64,000 nucleotides of DNA from Pedobacter indicus (lineage in GTDB: Bacteria > Bacteroidota > Bacteroidia > Sphingobacteriales > Sphingobacteriaceae). The translations under genes and the position numbers were made by a program. Of this stretch, positions 50,386-60,170 are shown piece after piece. A model generated the notes under the pieces. It was given only the letters and a program-made list of their open reading frames with translations, was not told where the DNA came from and ran no database searches. The stretch is taken from assembly GCF_003449035.1 (NCBI RefSeq), contig NZ_QRGB01000001.1, positions 2,418,001 to 2,482,000 of the forward strand, written 5' to 3'. Position 1 is the first letter of the stretch; each line of letters opens with the position of its first letter.

Positions 50386-51387
50386 TTATTTATATATAAC
50401 ACCATATACCATCCTTATTATCAAGTGGTAATGCAACCTGATCAACCAATAATTTTTGCTTGCAGCCGCCCACTGAAGCACACGGATACGCCAAGAAAGC
50501 CCTTTATTAGCTGTCGCTAAGTGATTAACTTCCGGGAACCAGCTAGCCCAACGTCTATATTGGGCTTTTTTATCTGAAATCAGAAGCGGCAACTTGATAT
50601 TCAATTTCAGATCATTAATCAAAGACTTCGATTCGACCCCAAATTTACTATCTGACAAGAAAGCCTCAAGCTCCCTCACATTCTGAGTAACCTCTTCGAT
50701 ATGCCTGCTAGAATACACATTGGTTAGCGAATCACTATTCGACCGTCCGTAATGATAAAGAGCCGAATCTACATGGTGAACTTTTCTTGCATAAACAAAC
50801 AATTTAATCATCACCAACATATCCTCGCCCATATTCATACCCTCAAGGAAGCGAACCGCGTGATCTTCATACAAGCTCCGTTTCACAAAGAACAACCATA
50901 AGTTCCACCGCATCTTACCCATCATCATCCATTCCACAGCCTCCTGAGCAGAGGAAAACTCTGGTTGCCTCATTTCCCGCTCGTTTTCCTTAAATGATAA
51001 AAACCAGTTGAAACCTACAATATCCGCCATACTTTGTACCGCTTCCTCAACCAGTAATTCCACCGTATTGGGTTCAATCCAGTCATCCGCGTCTACAAAG
51101 TAAATATAATCGCCCTGCGCCTGATCTAAACCAGTGTTTCTTGCAGTCGCAACCCCACTATTTTCAAAATGACGTACTAATTGAATTCCAAAAAACTGAC
51201 CTTTATCATATTCCGAAAGGAACTTATTTAAAATAATAGAACTTCCATCCGTACTACAATCATCGACAAAAATCAGCTCGAGGCGTTTATAAGTTTGTGC
51301 TTTTAACGAGGCTAGCGTACTATGCAATGTCTCCTCAGCATTATAAACCGGCACAATAATGGAAACTAGTGGCGTCGAACTCTTCAT
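50386..51387 (-). CDS. Glycosyltransferase family 2
   Basis: Encodes 333 residues of a GT-A fold inverting transferase: VSIIVPVYNAEETLHSTLAS at the start, FVDDCSTDGS (DD near residue 41), then the DXD metal motif in YFVDADDWIEP (about 94-104). An uncharacterised C-terminal helical part follows. The start is 11 bp after the preceding gene. It probably extends the polysaccharide repeat unit; donor sugar unknown. Confidence 0.92.
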   Translation of the reverse strand: MKSSTPLVSIIVPVYNAEETLHSTLASLKAQTYKRLELIFVDDCSTDGSSIILNKFLSEYDKGQFFGIQLVRHFENSGVATARNTGLDQAQGDYIYFVDADDWIEPNTVELLVEEAVQSMADIVGFNWFLSFKENEREMRQPEFSSAQEAVEWMMMGKMRWNLWLFFVKRSLYEDHAVRFLEGMNMGEDMLVMIKLFVYARKVHHVDSALYHYGRSNSDSLTNVYSSRHIEEVTQNVRELEAFLSDSKFGVESKSLINDLKLNIKLPLLISDKKAQYRRWASWFPEVNHLATANKGLSWRIRVLQWAAASKNYWLIRLHYHLIIRMVYGVIYK

Positions 51388-51398
51388 CTCATCCTTTA

Positions 51399-52289
51399 TT
51401 ACTTATTTAAGCACTCCTTTTCCATTTCTATCTTTCTGAGAATTTTCTCAGCAACCTCAATATGCTCTGTACTAAATTTTCTTGCGAACATCGCTTTTGA
51501 ACTCAGCAATACATCCAAATCCTCTACCTTCCATGCTGGCAATTTATTATTCTTCCAACCGATCATGCGCATCGATCCATAACCCTCATCTGATAGATGA
51601 TATATATTTTGGACGAAGTGTGAGTTCCAACATAAGGTCTGCACAAAAATCTCATCGGCACAAAAGGTATGATGATAAGTCTCCATAACCTCATTTTTGT
51701 TTTGTAGAATATAAAGTACAAAATCATGCGTTAGGCTCACCCATTGGGTACCCTTCTTAAAGTTGATTCCTTTGTTTCTGTAAATACCAAAAAGATATTG
51801 TATACGAAGAGCGACGTACCGAATCGCACGTTTAAAAAAACCTCCTACGCTCACCGAAACTTTGAAATCCTTTGGGAATAGATGATAGCGTTGAACCTTT
51901 CGGGCGATATGAGCGTTCATGTCTCCCTGCGAAAAACCAATAAACTCCTTCCCCTGATAAAGATCAAAAAACCGATGAATATCATCTTGCGAACACAATG
52001 GCATATCCACACCAGATAAGAGATGATAATACGCATACTCACCCTCTTTGGTCGCAGTCTCGAACAACGCGTATTCTGCTTCAACCACAGAAAGATCACC
52101 CCAGGATACATTAACCCGATTATCGATATACCTTATTTTTGCAAACTCAGATTTTAAGAGCGGTAACTCTTTTAATTTCTTATCGAAATGAATATAAATA
52201 TCGTTCCTAGGATCGTCGATTGCTTGAATCAACAAACGCAAAACATCAAATTCGTTATGAGCTAATATCAGATAAGCGTGTTTCATCAC
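51399..52289 (-). CDS. Beta-1,6-N-acetylglucosaminyltransferase-like (GT14, core-2/I-branching)
   Basis: Encodes 296 residues of the branching-enzyme family: HAYLILAHNEFDVLRLLIQA at the start, then IYIHFDKK, YYHLLSGVDMPLC and the TFCADEIFVQTL block. It is a close paralogue of the adjacent gene (52286-53158), so the two arose by tandem duplication. Bacterial members add a GlcNAc or xylose-type branch to surface polymers. It overlaps its paralogue by 4 bp. Confidence 0.88.
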   Translation of the reverse strand: MMKHAYLILAHNEFDVLRLLIQAIDDPRNDIYIHFDKKLKELPLLKSEFAKIRYIDNRVNVSWGDLSVVEAEYALFETATKEGEYAYYHLLSGVDMPLCSQDDIHRFFDLYQGKEFIGFSQGDMNAHIARKVQRYHLFPKDFKVSVSVGGFFKRAIRYVALRIQYLFGIYRNKGINFKKGTQWVSLTHDFVLYILQNKNEVMETYHHTFCADEIFVQTLCWNSHFVQNIYHLSDEGYGSMRMIGWKNNKLPAWKVEDLDVLLSSKAMFARKFSTEHIEVAEKILRKIEMEKECLNK

Positions 52290-53158
52290 AAGCTAGATTT
52301 TAAATGACCTACAATCTTATTAACTACCACCATATCGCTCGAACTAAACTTCCGGGCAAACAGATATTCGCTATTGATCAGAAAATTATAATCAGCGTCC
52401 GTTAAGACCCTCGGCGTACTTCCAACAAATTCATTAAAAAGTAATCTTTGTTCGTTTCTTATTTCAAATTTATCCAAATCCGCTTCCAAAACGTATGGAA
52501 CAAAAAATTCATCTCCACAAAACGTTCGCCGAAAAAGTTTCAATACATTATCCTTTTCATTTATTATTCTAACTATGGCTAAGTGTGTCAAACTAACCCA
52601 ATTGTTAGCTTTAACATCAATTTTTAAATTATTCTTTTTAATACCTAGAACAGATTGAGCCTTCAATGATAGGTGCCACAGCAATTGAGCGATTCTTCTC
52701 ATTAAAGCGTTATCAGCCCGATAGTTTTTAAGAAAATAATGTGACCTATTTAATTTAAAATTCATTTCATAGTTATTGGTATAAAGAAAGCTCAACAGCT
52801 CTTTATCCTTATTTTTATTAAAAAAATCATGGATATCATTTTGATTTTTTAAAGGCAGATGAACCCCAGAAATTAAGTGATAACGATCATAAAGTTGTTT
52901 CGCATTGTATGCAGCTTCAAATAGAGCATATTCCGATTCAATTTGCGACACATGGCCCCAGCGTACATCTATCCGATCTTCTAAAATGTATAATTTTGAC
53001 TCGGCACACTGTAGAGAAGGTAGATTCTTGACCTTTTTATCTATATGGACATAAATATCATTCCGTGCGTCATCCAGTAAACCAATCAGTTTCTGAAGGA
53101 TGCCAAACTCATGGTGTGCTATGATCAGATATGCGTGCTTTTCTTTACTCATCGTCAC
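52286..53158 (-). CDS. Beta-1,6-N-acetylglucosaminyltransferase-like (GT14), tandem paralogue
   Basis: Encodes 290 residues with the same motifs as the next gene: HAYLIIAHHEFGILQKLI, IYVHIDKKVKNLP, RYHLISGVHLPL and TFCGDEFFVPYV. The pair is likely to create two different branch linkages. It overlaps the GT8 gene upstream by 4 bp. Acceptor and donor are unknown. Confidence 0.88.
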   Translation of the reverse strand: MTMSKEKHAYLIIAHHEFGILQKLIGLLDDARNDIYVHIDKKVKNLPSLQCAESKLYILEDRIDVRWGHVSQIESEYALFEAAYNAKQLYDRYHLISGVHLPLKNQNDIHDFFNKNKDKELLSFLYTNNYEMNFKLNRSHYFLKNYRADNALMRRIAQLLWHLSLKAQSVLGIKKNNLKIDVKANNWVSLTHLAIVRIINEKDNVLKLFRRTFCGDEFFVPYVLEADLDKFEIRNEQRLLFNEFVGSTPRVLTDADYNFLINSEYLFARKFSSSDMVVVNKIVGHLKSSL

Positions 53159-54096
53159 CCATATTTTACTTTACGATACATGCCAAGAGCACCATCAATC
53201 AGATATCGACCAAAAGGCGACTTATAGATTTGATATAGCCGGTACATTTTCTTATTCGGTTGCCACTCCATTTTTAGGTTGTCAGGTAACATTTCGTAGT
53301 ATTTCCACCATTCGGCAAACTTAATTGTAAACGCTTCCCAAGGCTTAGCTCCCGTATAATGAATATTTCCACGATGCTGAACGGCGTTCCAGTCGCCTTC
53401 AGTATAATACTTCAAGAAACGCTCTTTATATTGCGGCAGAAAGAAAGTGCGAATACTATTGTAGTAAGGCGGCAGTCCCAAAATTCGACCTTTGCATAAT
53501 TGGTTTAATACGTCCTGATCAGGAAACTCTAATCCTTCTTCTTTAGATGCTTCTAAGAATTTAGTCACCATATTATCCTTTCGAAGTAACTCCAAGTTCA
53601 TAATCAAGAAACCAGAGTTGATATATTGACCCGCTTCGCAGCCAATGGTCTGCATGTGTGGTATTTGAAAATCTAAGGTAGCTTCAAATACGCCCGCCAA
53701 ATAGTTATTACTAAGATCAGTTTCCCTATAGAGTTCAGCTAAATTATTCCTGACGATAACGTCACAATCAACATAAAGAACTTTATTATATTCAGGTAAC
53801 AAATCTGGGAGGAGAAGTCTATAAGAAGCTGCTATGGTGTATCGTTCATTTATATATATTCCTTCTAAGCGCCCCTTAAGATTCACAAATGAAAATACAA
53901 GTCGCTTATTATCGATATTAGTAAGCTCACAACGATCCTTATCTGATAAAGAATCCGTTAATAAGCAAATTACATGGAATGTATCAGAGTCATCCGAATG
54001 CTGCAAGATAGAGAGAATACATGTTGCCGCCGGAATTAAATAATTCGGCGATAATGCCAGTACTACTGGTGTCATATTTCTTTCATTACTTGACAT
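53155..54096 (-). CDS. Glycosyltransferase family 8
   Basis: Encodes 313 residues, a retaining GT-A transferase. The DXD motif is in KVLYVDCDVIVRNNL (about 105-119), followed by YINSGFLIMNLELLR and FPDQDVLNQL, then YTGAKPW near residue 250; these are the standard GT8 blocks of LgtC/glycogenin-like enzymes. Galactose or glucose is a common donor, but this is inference. It overlaps the GT14 gene by 4 bp. Confidence 0.93.
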   Translation of the reverse strand: MSSNERNMTPVVLALSPNYLIPAATCILSILQHSDDSDTFHVICLLTDSLSDKDRCELTNIDNKRLVFSFVNLKGRLEGIYINERYTIAASYRLLLPDLLPEYNKVLYVDCDVIVRNNLAELYRETDLSNNYLAGVFEATLDFQIPHMQTIGCEAGQYINSGFLIMNLELLRKDNMVTKFLEASKEEGLEFPDQDVLNQLCKGRILGLPPYYNSIRTFFLPQYKERFLKYYTEGDWNAVQHRGNIHYTGAKPWEAFTIKFAEWWKYYEMLPDNLKMEWQPNKKMYRLYQIYKSPFGRYLIDGALGMYRKVKYG

Positions 54097-54112
54097 ATGA
54101 ACGATATTAACT

Positions 54113-55042
54113 TCATAAATATGTTTTTACGACTTTCCTAAGCGAGTCAAGTCCATCTTCAGAAAAGTATGTTAACTTATGAATACCCTGCTTCTCTAAA
54201 ATAGCCTTAAATGCTATATCGTTCAGTCCGCCATTTATTTTCGTTTGCAACATATGCGGAAGCGTGTCATCGACTACTGGACATTTATATGATGCTAGCT
54301 CACTATTCATCAGTTCCTCATACAGGATTTGAAAAAAGAAATAGTCAATTATTTTATTTTCGGTTTTCCAGTAGTGAAGAATTAAATTCAATAAAACCCT
54401 TATTACTTTATTATCTTTTTTGGCAAACATGAAACTGCTTAACATTTTCACTTTAAACTCTGGTCTCCAATTCCAGTAATAAGCATAAGAGTTCACCCAG
54501 TGCTCTTTCAAGGTTGCCATATCATCTCGCTGATACACAAAATAGTCAAGTTCACTATACTCTTTTGGAAACGTATCAGTCAGCAAAACCGTCGCATCAA
54601 GCCATACCCCGCCATACGTGTGTAAAAGTGCTAAACGAAGGAGATCTGAAAAAAACACAGTCTTAAATTCTGGGTTATTTCTTTTTTCCCACACAAAGTC
54701 GGGAATGTCTAAGTAGTCCCGAATTGAGTTATCTGTTAAACGAATAACTTCGTAATCTCCATTAAATTTATCAACTGAACTGAAACAAATTTTCACCACT
54801 TCTGGCAAGTTTTCTTCCTCTAAACCTTGACCCCAATACTGCCAAATGACACTGTTCGGTTTTATTTCATATTTTGGTAAAATCGAATGACGCTCTATCT
54901 TAAGATCAATATAGTCTGTAATAACATTGTTCCAATAGTTAGCTACTCTCTTATGATCTCGAAGTATTTTTTGCTCTCTTACCCTTCGCCAATAAAACTG
55001 GACTGCAGGAACGTCTAAAAGTGCTTTGCTAGAATTCTTCAT
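54113..55042 (-). CDS. Capsular polysaccharide synthesis protein, GT32-like
   Basis: Encodes 309 residues. The pattern VIWQYWGQG, FFSDLLRLALLHTYGGVWLDA (with the DXD-like LDA region around residue 153-158) is that of the capsular polysaccharide synthesis family (Caps_synth, GT32-type), which transfers galactose or mannose-type residues. It starts 4 bp before the acetyltransferase-like gene ends. It fits repeat-unit assembly. Confidence 0.87.
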   Translation of the reverse strand: MKNSSKALLDVPAVQFYWRRVREQKILRDHKRVANYWNNVITDYIDLKIERHSILPKYEIKPNSVIWQYWGQGLEEENLPEVVKICFSSVDKFNGDYEVIRLTDNSIRDYLDIPDFVWEKRNNPEFKTVFFSDLLRLALLHTYGGVWLDATVLLTDTFPKEYSELDYFVYQRDDMATLKEHWVNSYAYYWNWRPEFKVKMLSSFMFAKKDNKVIRVLLNLILHYWKTENKIIDYFFFQILYEELMNSELASYKCPVVDDTLPHMLQTKINGGLNDIAFKAILEKQGIHKLTYFSEDGLDSLRKVVKTYL

Positions 55043-55605
55043 AAAGTCCCTCCTTTATCTTTTACTTCGATTACTCTTCCAGGAATACCTACTACAGTAA
55101 CATTTAGCTCAGTAACCGACTTAACAACGATAGCCCCTGCACCTATTTTTACTCCATTTGCGATCGTTATGCCTCCTAATACCTGTGCACCTTGCCCAAT
55201 GTCAACATTGTCACCTATAATCGGTGCTTCATCAGGAAAAGTACCTTTGCTACCTATACAGCAATTGCCATGAATCGTGCAATTTTTTCCAATTTTTGCG
55301 TCGGGATGAATTATAATGGAACCATAATGATAGATTTTTAACCCAAGATCGAAGTTTCCGCTGGCGATAAAAAAGCCGAGCTTACGTCCTAATATGTTTT
55401 TCCTACGCTGGTAGAAATACTTTAATAGTTTATTGGGTTGATGAAACGTATAGTATTCCTCTTTGCGTAATGTGCGGACATACAGGCGCAACCAATACTG
55501 TTCAGACTTTAAAAGCCAATCCATTAAATAAGCTTTTGATAAGGACGGTAAGTACTCCATTCTATCAGAATTAAGATATTGTTTCAAATTCAGTTTGTCC
55601 GACAT
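55039..55605 (-). CDS. Serine acetyltransferase-like hexapeptide-repeat acyltransferase
   Basis: Encodes 188 residues. The C-terminal two thirds form a left-handed beta helix of hexapeptide repeats (DAKIGKNCTIHGNCCIGSKG, IIGDNVDIGQGAQVLGGITI), as in CysE. The N-terminal region is not that of CysE, and the location among glycosyltransferases points to O-acetylation of a sugar in the polysaccharide rather than cysteine synthesis. It overlaps the GT32-like gene by 4 bp. Confidence 0.88.
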   Translation of the reverse strand: MSDKLNLKQYLNSDRMEYLPSLSKAYLMDWLLKSEQYWLRLYVRTLRKEEYYTFHQPNKLLKYFYQRRKNILGRKLGFFIASGNFDLGLKIYHYGSIIIHPDAKIGKNCTIHGNCCIGSKGTFPDEAPIIGDNVDIGQGAQVLGGITIANGVKIGAGAIVVKSVTELNVTVVGIPGRVIEVKDKGGTL

Positions 55606-55615
55606 TACTATCCGC

Positions 55616-56596
55616 TTATAAATATCTTTTTTGAAGTTTAACGTTTAAAGCTAAGAGCATATATAATCGTTGTCTAACTAAAAAATTAAAAAACTTAAGA
55701 CGCATCCCTTTTAAAACTAGATCTCGATCCAAGAATATAGGCTTCAAGGTATTTTTCTCGCAATTACTTTTAAGCATTGAAAAAATTTGAAATAAGTTCA
55801 ATCTTGCAATTCCAGTTATAAAACGATGAAAGAAATACATTCCAACATTTATTTTCCATTCAGTGAGATTAGCCTGAAACTTGGTTTCCAAATCATTATA
55901 CGATTCGACGATTTTATTAATTGTGACCTCCATAGTAGCTTCATCAATCGAAGTTGCCGACAGACCTTCACGATCTTCTTTATTGTAACGATAACCATTA
56001 TATGATAACATCCTGATGCTATTTACATGAAGCAGGTATTTATTCACCCATAAGGTGTCTTCACCCGATGACAGACGCTCATCAAAAAACAAACTATTCG
56101 AGACGACAATTTCTCGATGATACAGTTTGGCCCAAGGCATTGAAAAACCCGTATAAATATGGGCTTCCAAACACGAGGCGATTGCATCTTTGGTCAAAAA
56201 CTCACCATTTTGAAACAATCGTACTCCATGATCGGGAATGGTTTCGTAAGAGCATAATACAATATCGAATGCTTTATATTCGATTAACTTTTCGAGACAA
56301 TTTTCATCCAAATAGTCATCTGAATCACAAAAAACCAGATAGTCGCCTCTGCTTTCAGAGATCCCTTTGTTCCTAGCAGCGCTGACCCCCATATTTAATT
56401 GATGAAAAATCAGTACACTCTGATCGACAGATGCGTATTGTTCACAGACATCACGACTGTTGTCACTTGAACCGTCATTGATCAATATAAGCTCGAAATT
56501 CTCATATGACTGTCCGAGAATAGAGTTTATACATCTATTTAACGTTGACGATGCATTGTAAATTGGCACTATAACTGATATTTTAGGAGTCTGCAC
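55616..56596 (-). CDS. Glycosyltransferase family 2
   Basis: Encodes 326 residues of GT-A fold: ISVIVPIYNASSTLNRCINS at the start, INDGSSDNS near residue 40 and the metal-binding YLVFCDSDDYLDENC around residue 90. It lies 10 bp upstream of the acetyltransferase-like gene and 18 bp downstream of the pyruvyl transferase gene. It probably adds a hexose or HexNAc; the specificity is not known. Confidence 0.92.
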   Translation of the reverse strand: MQTPKISVIVPIYNASSTLNRCINSILGQSYENFELILINDGSSDNSRDVCEQYASVDQSVLIFHQLNMGVSAARNKGISESRGDYLVFCDSDDYLDENCLEKLIEYKAFDIVLCSYETIPDHGVRLFQNGEFLTKDAIASCLEAHIYTGFSMPWAKLYHREIVVSNSLFFDERLSSGEDTLWVNKYLLHVNSIRMLSYNGYRYNKEDREGLSATSIDEATMEVTINKIVESYNDLETKFQANLTEWKINVGMYFFHRFITGIARLNLFQIFSMLKSNCEKNTLKPIFLDRDLVLKGMRLKFFNFLVRQRLYMLLALNVKLQKRYL

Positions 56597-56614
56597 GATT
56601 TACTTTTATTTTTA

Positions 56615-57502
56615 TTATCGATCCGTTGAATGAATTTTATATTTATCCTTCAACCCAAACGGTGCAACCCGTAATAAATCCTCCTGAATACGTTCCAGAG
56701 AGTTATTAATGAGCGTTTTATCTTTATTATCTTTCATCAACTGTATCCATGAATCTTCGCTTCGTAGAATACCATCTAAATCTTCAAATCCATCATAGGT
56801 CGGAATATCTACCGAACTGAAATAATCATGAAACTTGAAACCATCAGTATCGATGTAACCATGCTTTATCCATAAAGAAGGAATATTATAAGCATGCCCA
56901 ACTATAATACCATGGAGAGAAGACGATAATATGTATTCGCACGATGTTATCTCTTCAACAACACGCTGAATATCACGCGTACGCAAGTCAACTATCTTAT
57001 ATTTTTCACCAAAGCGCTGTTTAAAATAGTCTACCTCTTTCCAGTGTGGAATTAAACCTAGCCTATACTTTTTTTCAGGCGATCCCTCTAACCAAAGGGG
57101 TAACAAAAGTGCAGGATCACCATAGATAGAACAACTAGGAAAACCGTCTTCCTTTAATTTTTGATCAGTTAATTTGCCACGAACTGCCAAAGTCTTTCCG
57201 CCCGCAAAACGGTCAGTTTTATTCATAAATCCACTTCCCCAAACAACCGAGTTACTTTGAGCCCAGCTCATTATTGATCCGATTGCAGTGAGCGTTCGCT
57301 GCCACGGTAGTACAATAGTTTTAGCTTCTGTAAACTTAAATCTAGATACCGCATCTACTAAGATTGTTAGACGTTGTTTTCTCGACAAGTCGATATTCTT
57401 ATATTGAGTCTTTATTCCACTTAACTCTTCAATAAGTACGGGGTTCAATACATCTCCAAAATTGTCACTATTCCAGTAAATTATATTAATCTTTTTCATC
57501 AT
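56615..57502 (-). CDS. Polysaccharide pyruvyl transferase family protein
   Basis: Encodes 295 residues of the PS_pyruv_trans family: NIIYWNSDNFGDVLNPVLIE, VVWGSGFMNKT, and SIYGDPALLLPL, then SSSLHGIIVGHAYNIPSLW. The family adds a pyruvate ketal to a sugar, giving the polymer negative charge. A second member, 60171-61091, is in the same locus. The two share motifs, so the polymer may be pyruvylated at two sites, or one copy may have another donor. Confidence 0.9.
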   Translation of the reverse strand: MMKKINIIYWNSDNFGDVLNPVLIEELSGIKTQYKNIDLSRKQRLTILVDAVSRFKFTEAKTIVLPWQRTLTAIGSIMSWAQSNSVVWGSGFMNKTDRFAGGKTLAVRGKLTDQKLKEDGFPSCSIYGDPALLLPLWLEGSPEKKYRLGLIPHWKEVDYFKQRFGEKYKIVDLRTRDIQRVVEEITSCEYILSSSLHGIIVGHAYNIPSLWIKHGYIDTDGFKFHDYFSSVDIPTYDGFEDLDGILRSEDSWIQLMKDNKDKTLINNSLERIQEDLLRVAPFGLKDKYKIHSTDR

Positions 57503-57520
57503 TCGTATGTCTTAAACCAA

Positions 57521-59050
57521 TCAGGTCGAGCTTTTAAAGCGAGATAATACCATTTGATTAAAAAACGTTTTCTCTTGTTTGTCTAAAGCCATATAATAGG
57601 TCAGAGCTGAAACAGAAACTAGGCTTGCTACACTTACCAGAAGTAAACGACTCACATTAGAATCTGAAATTATCATGTGCAAAATAAGCGGAGCAAGCGA
57701 AGCTACAACAACCACAAAGAAGCATCTCAGTGCGATCTTGAAAAAGTACTCTCGTAATGATAAATTTATCATCGGACTGATTAACCAAACCCTAACAGCC
57801 TGACCCAAAATGGATATAACGAGGTGGACTATGAAAACCGATTCTGGTTGATAACCCATCTTCAAAAACAGATAGCTCACCGGAACAACCATCAGCAACA
57901 AAGTACCTAGAATCGCCTGATACTTCTTGATCCGACCAGTAGCCTTAGCTGCAAAAATCAAGGGATTGGCTAAACAGTCGATCAGAGAGATCAGCAACAA
58001 AATACGCACGAAATTAACCGTATGATCCGGTACAACCTTCAGCCACCACAGGAGAAGCTGTTCCGCCTCTAAGAAAACTGGGATGGATAACATAAGTACA
58101 AGAAAAAAAGAAAATTTTGATGAACTGAATATCAAGCGGTGCATGTATTTTAGATCTCCTCCGGCGTAACTTTTAGTAATCTGGGGATTGAGGGCAGTTT
58201 GAAAACCGGAGGTGAATCGCATCAATACACCTTGTACTTGTACAGCAATACCACGAGCAGCGTTAACAGGAGCGCCAAAGAATACATTTAAAAGGACATT
58301 CAATCCCTGGGTATACATCAAATACGCAGAATCACCAAACAAACTCCAACCAGCAAATGAGGTCATTTCTTTAAATAAGCCTTTTTCCCATTTTAAGCCG
58401 ACCCTAACTTCCTTAAAGTTACGATAGCAATACAGCCAGTAAATAAATTGCATGATTACCTGAACTACAACTAGAAGAACGGCATAAGCTTTTAGTTTAT
58501 CGTAAGGCAAAACCGGCAAAATCAATACGATTGCTAGTTTCAAGGTTAAGTCGATTACTGAGAAATAAGCAAAAATGCTCATCTTCTCATGAGCAACAAT
58601 CGACGCATTATAAGGAACGCTTAATATACCAAAAAAAGTTGCTATGACTACACTGTACAAAACCCAGACAGCTGCATTCATCCGTAAAGAAGGTATAACC
58701 ATGTATGTTTTGAGGAACCATAACCCGATAGGCAATGTGATCAAGCAGACCAATAATGCAAGACCAATGTGAATAAGCAGACTCGTACTGAAAACTGCTT
58801 TCAGTCGTTCAAATTTACCATATCCCAATTCGAAGGTGATGAAGCGGCTGGTTGACGAGGACATGGCAGAATTCAAGATCCCAAACATGGCTACCACTCC
58901 GCCTATGGCACTGTAAATACCGAAATCCTCGACTCCGAGGACGTTTAATACAACACGAGAAGTATACAGACCAATAAGCATAGCCACTACCATCTGCACA
59001 TAAAGTACAAAGGTATTTTTAGCTATTCTTTTACTATTCTCTGACGACAT
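57521..59050 (-). CDS. Lipid-linked oligosaccharide flippase, Wzx type
   Basis: Encodes 509 residues with about 14 membrane helices and no soluble domain, starting with RIAKNTFVLYVQMVVAMLIG and ISRFITFELG, typical of MATE/MVF-fold flippases of the RfbX/Wzx group. It moves undecaprenyl-linked repeats across the inner membrane. It is 12 bp from the next upstream gene and 18 bp from the downstream gene. Together with Wzy-like, Wza and Wzc it defines a Wzy-dependent pathway. Confidence 0.92.
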   Translation of the reverse strand: MSSENSKRIAKNTFVLYVQMVVAMLIGLYTSRVVLNVLGVEDFGIYSAIGGVVAMFGILNSAMSSSTSRFITFELGYGKFERLKAVFSTSLLIHIGLALLVCLITLPIGLWFLKTYMVIPSLRMNAAVWVLYSVVIATFFGILSVPYNASIVAHEKMSIFAYFSVIDLTLKLAIVLILPVLPYDKLKAYAVLLVVVQVIMQFIYWLYCYRNFKEVRVGLKWEKGLFKEMTSFAGWSLFGDSAYLMYTQGLNVLLNVFFGAPVNAARGIAVQVQGVLMRFTSGFQTALNPQITKSYAGGDLKYMHRLIFSSSKFSFFLVLMLSIPVFLEAEQLLLWWLKVVPDHTVNFVRILLLISLIDCLANPLIFAAKATGRIKKYQAILGTLLLMVVPVSYLFLKMGYQPESVFIVHLVISILGQAVRVWLISPMINLSLREYFFKIALRCFFVVVVASLAPLILHMIISDSNVSRLLLVSVASLVSVSALTYYMALDKQEKTFFNQMVLSRFKSST

Positions 59051-59062
59051 GATTTATCTCAA

Positions 59063-60157
59063 TCAATTACTATTGGCTATTGCCCGTTCATAAAGTGTTA
59101 CCAACTCCCTCGCTTCCGATCTAACATCAAACCGGTGAGATCTAACTTGGCTATCAATCGGTTTCCTAGTATATGAAAAACATTCTTCTTTTATAAATTC
59201 TGCCCAGAGGTGAGGTGACTCGTCAATGTCACGATAGTGAATATAAGACGAAATATTCGTCTCCTCTGGCACTCTATTCAAGGATGTGATGCATTTCAAT
59301 GCAGCTGCCTGTGCCTCAATCAAAACCATGCCAAGACCTTCATTAAACGATGGCAATAACAGAATATCCATGGCCATCATTAACCTGTTAATATCAAATC
59401 TGCTTCCTAAAAAAAAGACTTTATGATTAATTCCTAATGTATCTACCCGCTTTGTTAGTTGATCTTTCAATTCCCCCGAACCAACAATTAGCAGCACCGC
59501 GTCCTTTGGCATCTTTTCCAGCGCATTAAACACATCGATCACATATTCAATATTTTTTAAATAAGTCAACCTGCCCACGAAACCCACAATAAACTTATCA
59601 TCTAAGTTCAACTCCTTTCGACATCCTGTTCTTATATTCTCGTCATAAGAATATGCAGCAACGTCGATGGCGTTGTACAGTACAATGGCCTGTTGTTTAT
59701 ATTTTTTGCCATAAAGCCCTTGTATCGCTTTCTTGCTCGCTCCTAGTTTCAGCGTAGAAACCCGATTTAGAAAAAAACGTAATAATCTATTTTTAAACCC
59801 TTCTTTTATATCGACAGCTAAGTGTGTATGGGCAACTCTGGTCGTAACACCTGCAAGCGCTGCAATTATTAAATAAATGGAAGATACTAATTCAACATGA
59901 CTATGAACAATATCATACTTACCACTCTTAATTAATCGATATAAGTAAAACACTCTTTGTCGTAAATCTTCAGGCATATAATGTACAGCGACACCCAAAG
60001 TATTAAATCGATCATGATAACCCTGCTTATATTCGGTTTGAATCGCGACAATTTCAAAGCGTACCTTCTCAGGATCTATGTTCTGATAATAGTTGCTCAA
60101 GAAGCTGCTTATCCCCCCTTCGTCAATTCTGGTTACGATATGTAATACTTTGATCAT
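59063..60157 (-). CDS. Glycosyltransferase family 4
   Basis: Encodes 364 residues: VLHIVTRIDEGGISSFLSNY at the start and PSFNEGLGMVLIEAQAAALK (E-x7-E) near residue 280. The block FVGRLTYLKNIEYVIDVF suits GT4 enzymes that add hexose or uronate. It lies between the two pyruvyl transferase genes (13 bp to the upstream one) and just upstream of wzx. Confidence 0.92.
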   Translation of the reverse strand: MIKVLHIVTRIDEGGISSFLSNYYQNIDPEKVRFEIVAIQTEYKQGYHDRFNTLGVAVHYMPEDLRQRVFYLYRLIKSGKYDIVHSHVELVSSIYLIIAALAGVTTRVAHTHLAVDIKEGFKNRLLRFFLNRVSTLKLGASKKAIQGLYGKKYKQQAIVLYNAIDVAAYSYDENIRTGCRKELNLDDKFIVGFVGRLTYLKNIEYVIDVFNALEKMPKDAVLLIVGSGELKDQLTKRVDTLGINHKVFFLGSRFDINRLMMAMDILLLPSFNEGLGMVLIEAQAAALKCITSLNRVPEETNISSYIHYRDIDESPHLWAEFIKEECFSYTRKPIDSQVRSHRFDVRSEARELVTLYERAIANSN

Positions 60158-60170
60158 TCTATCGCCTCAT

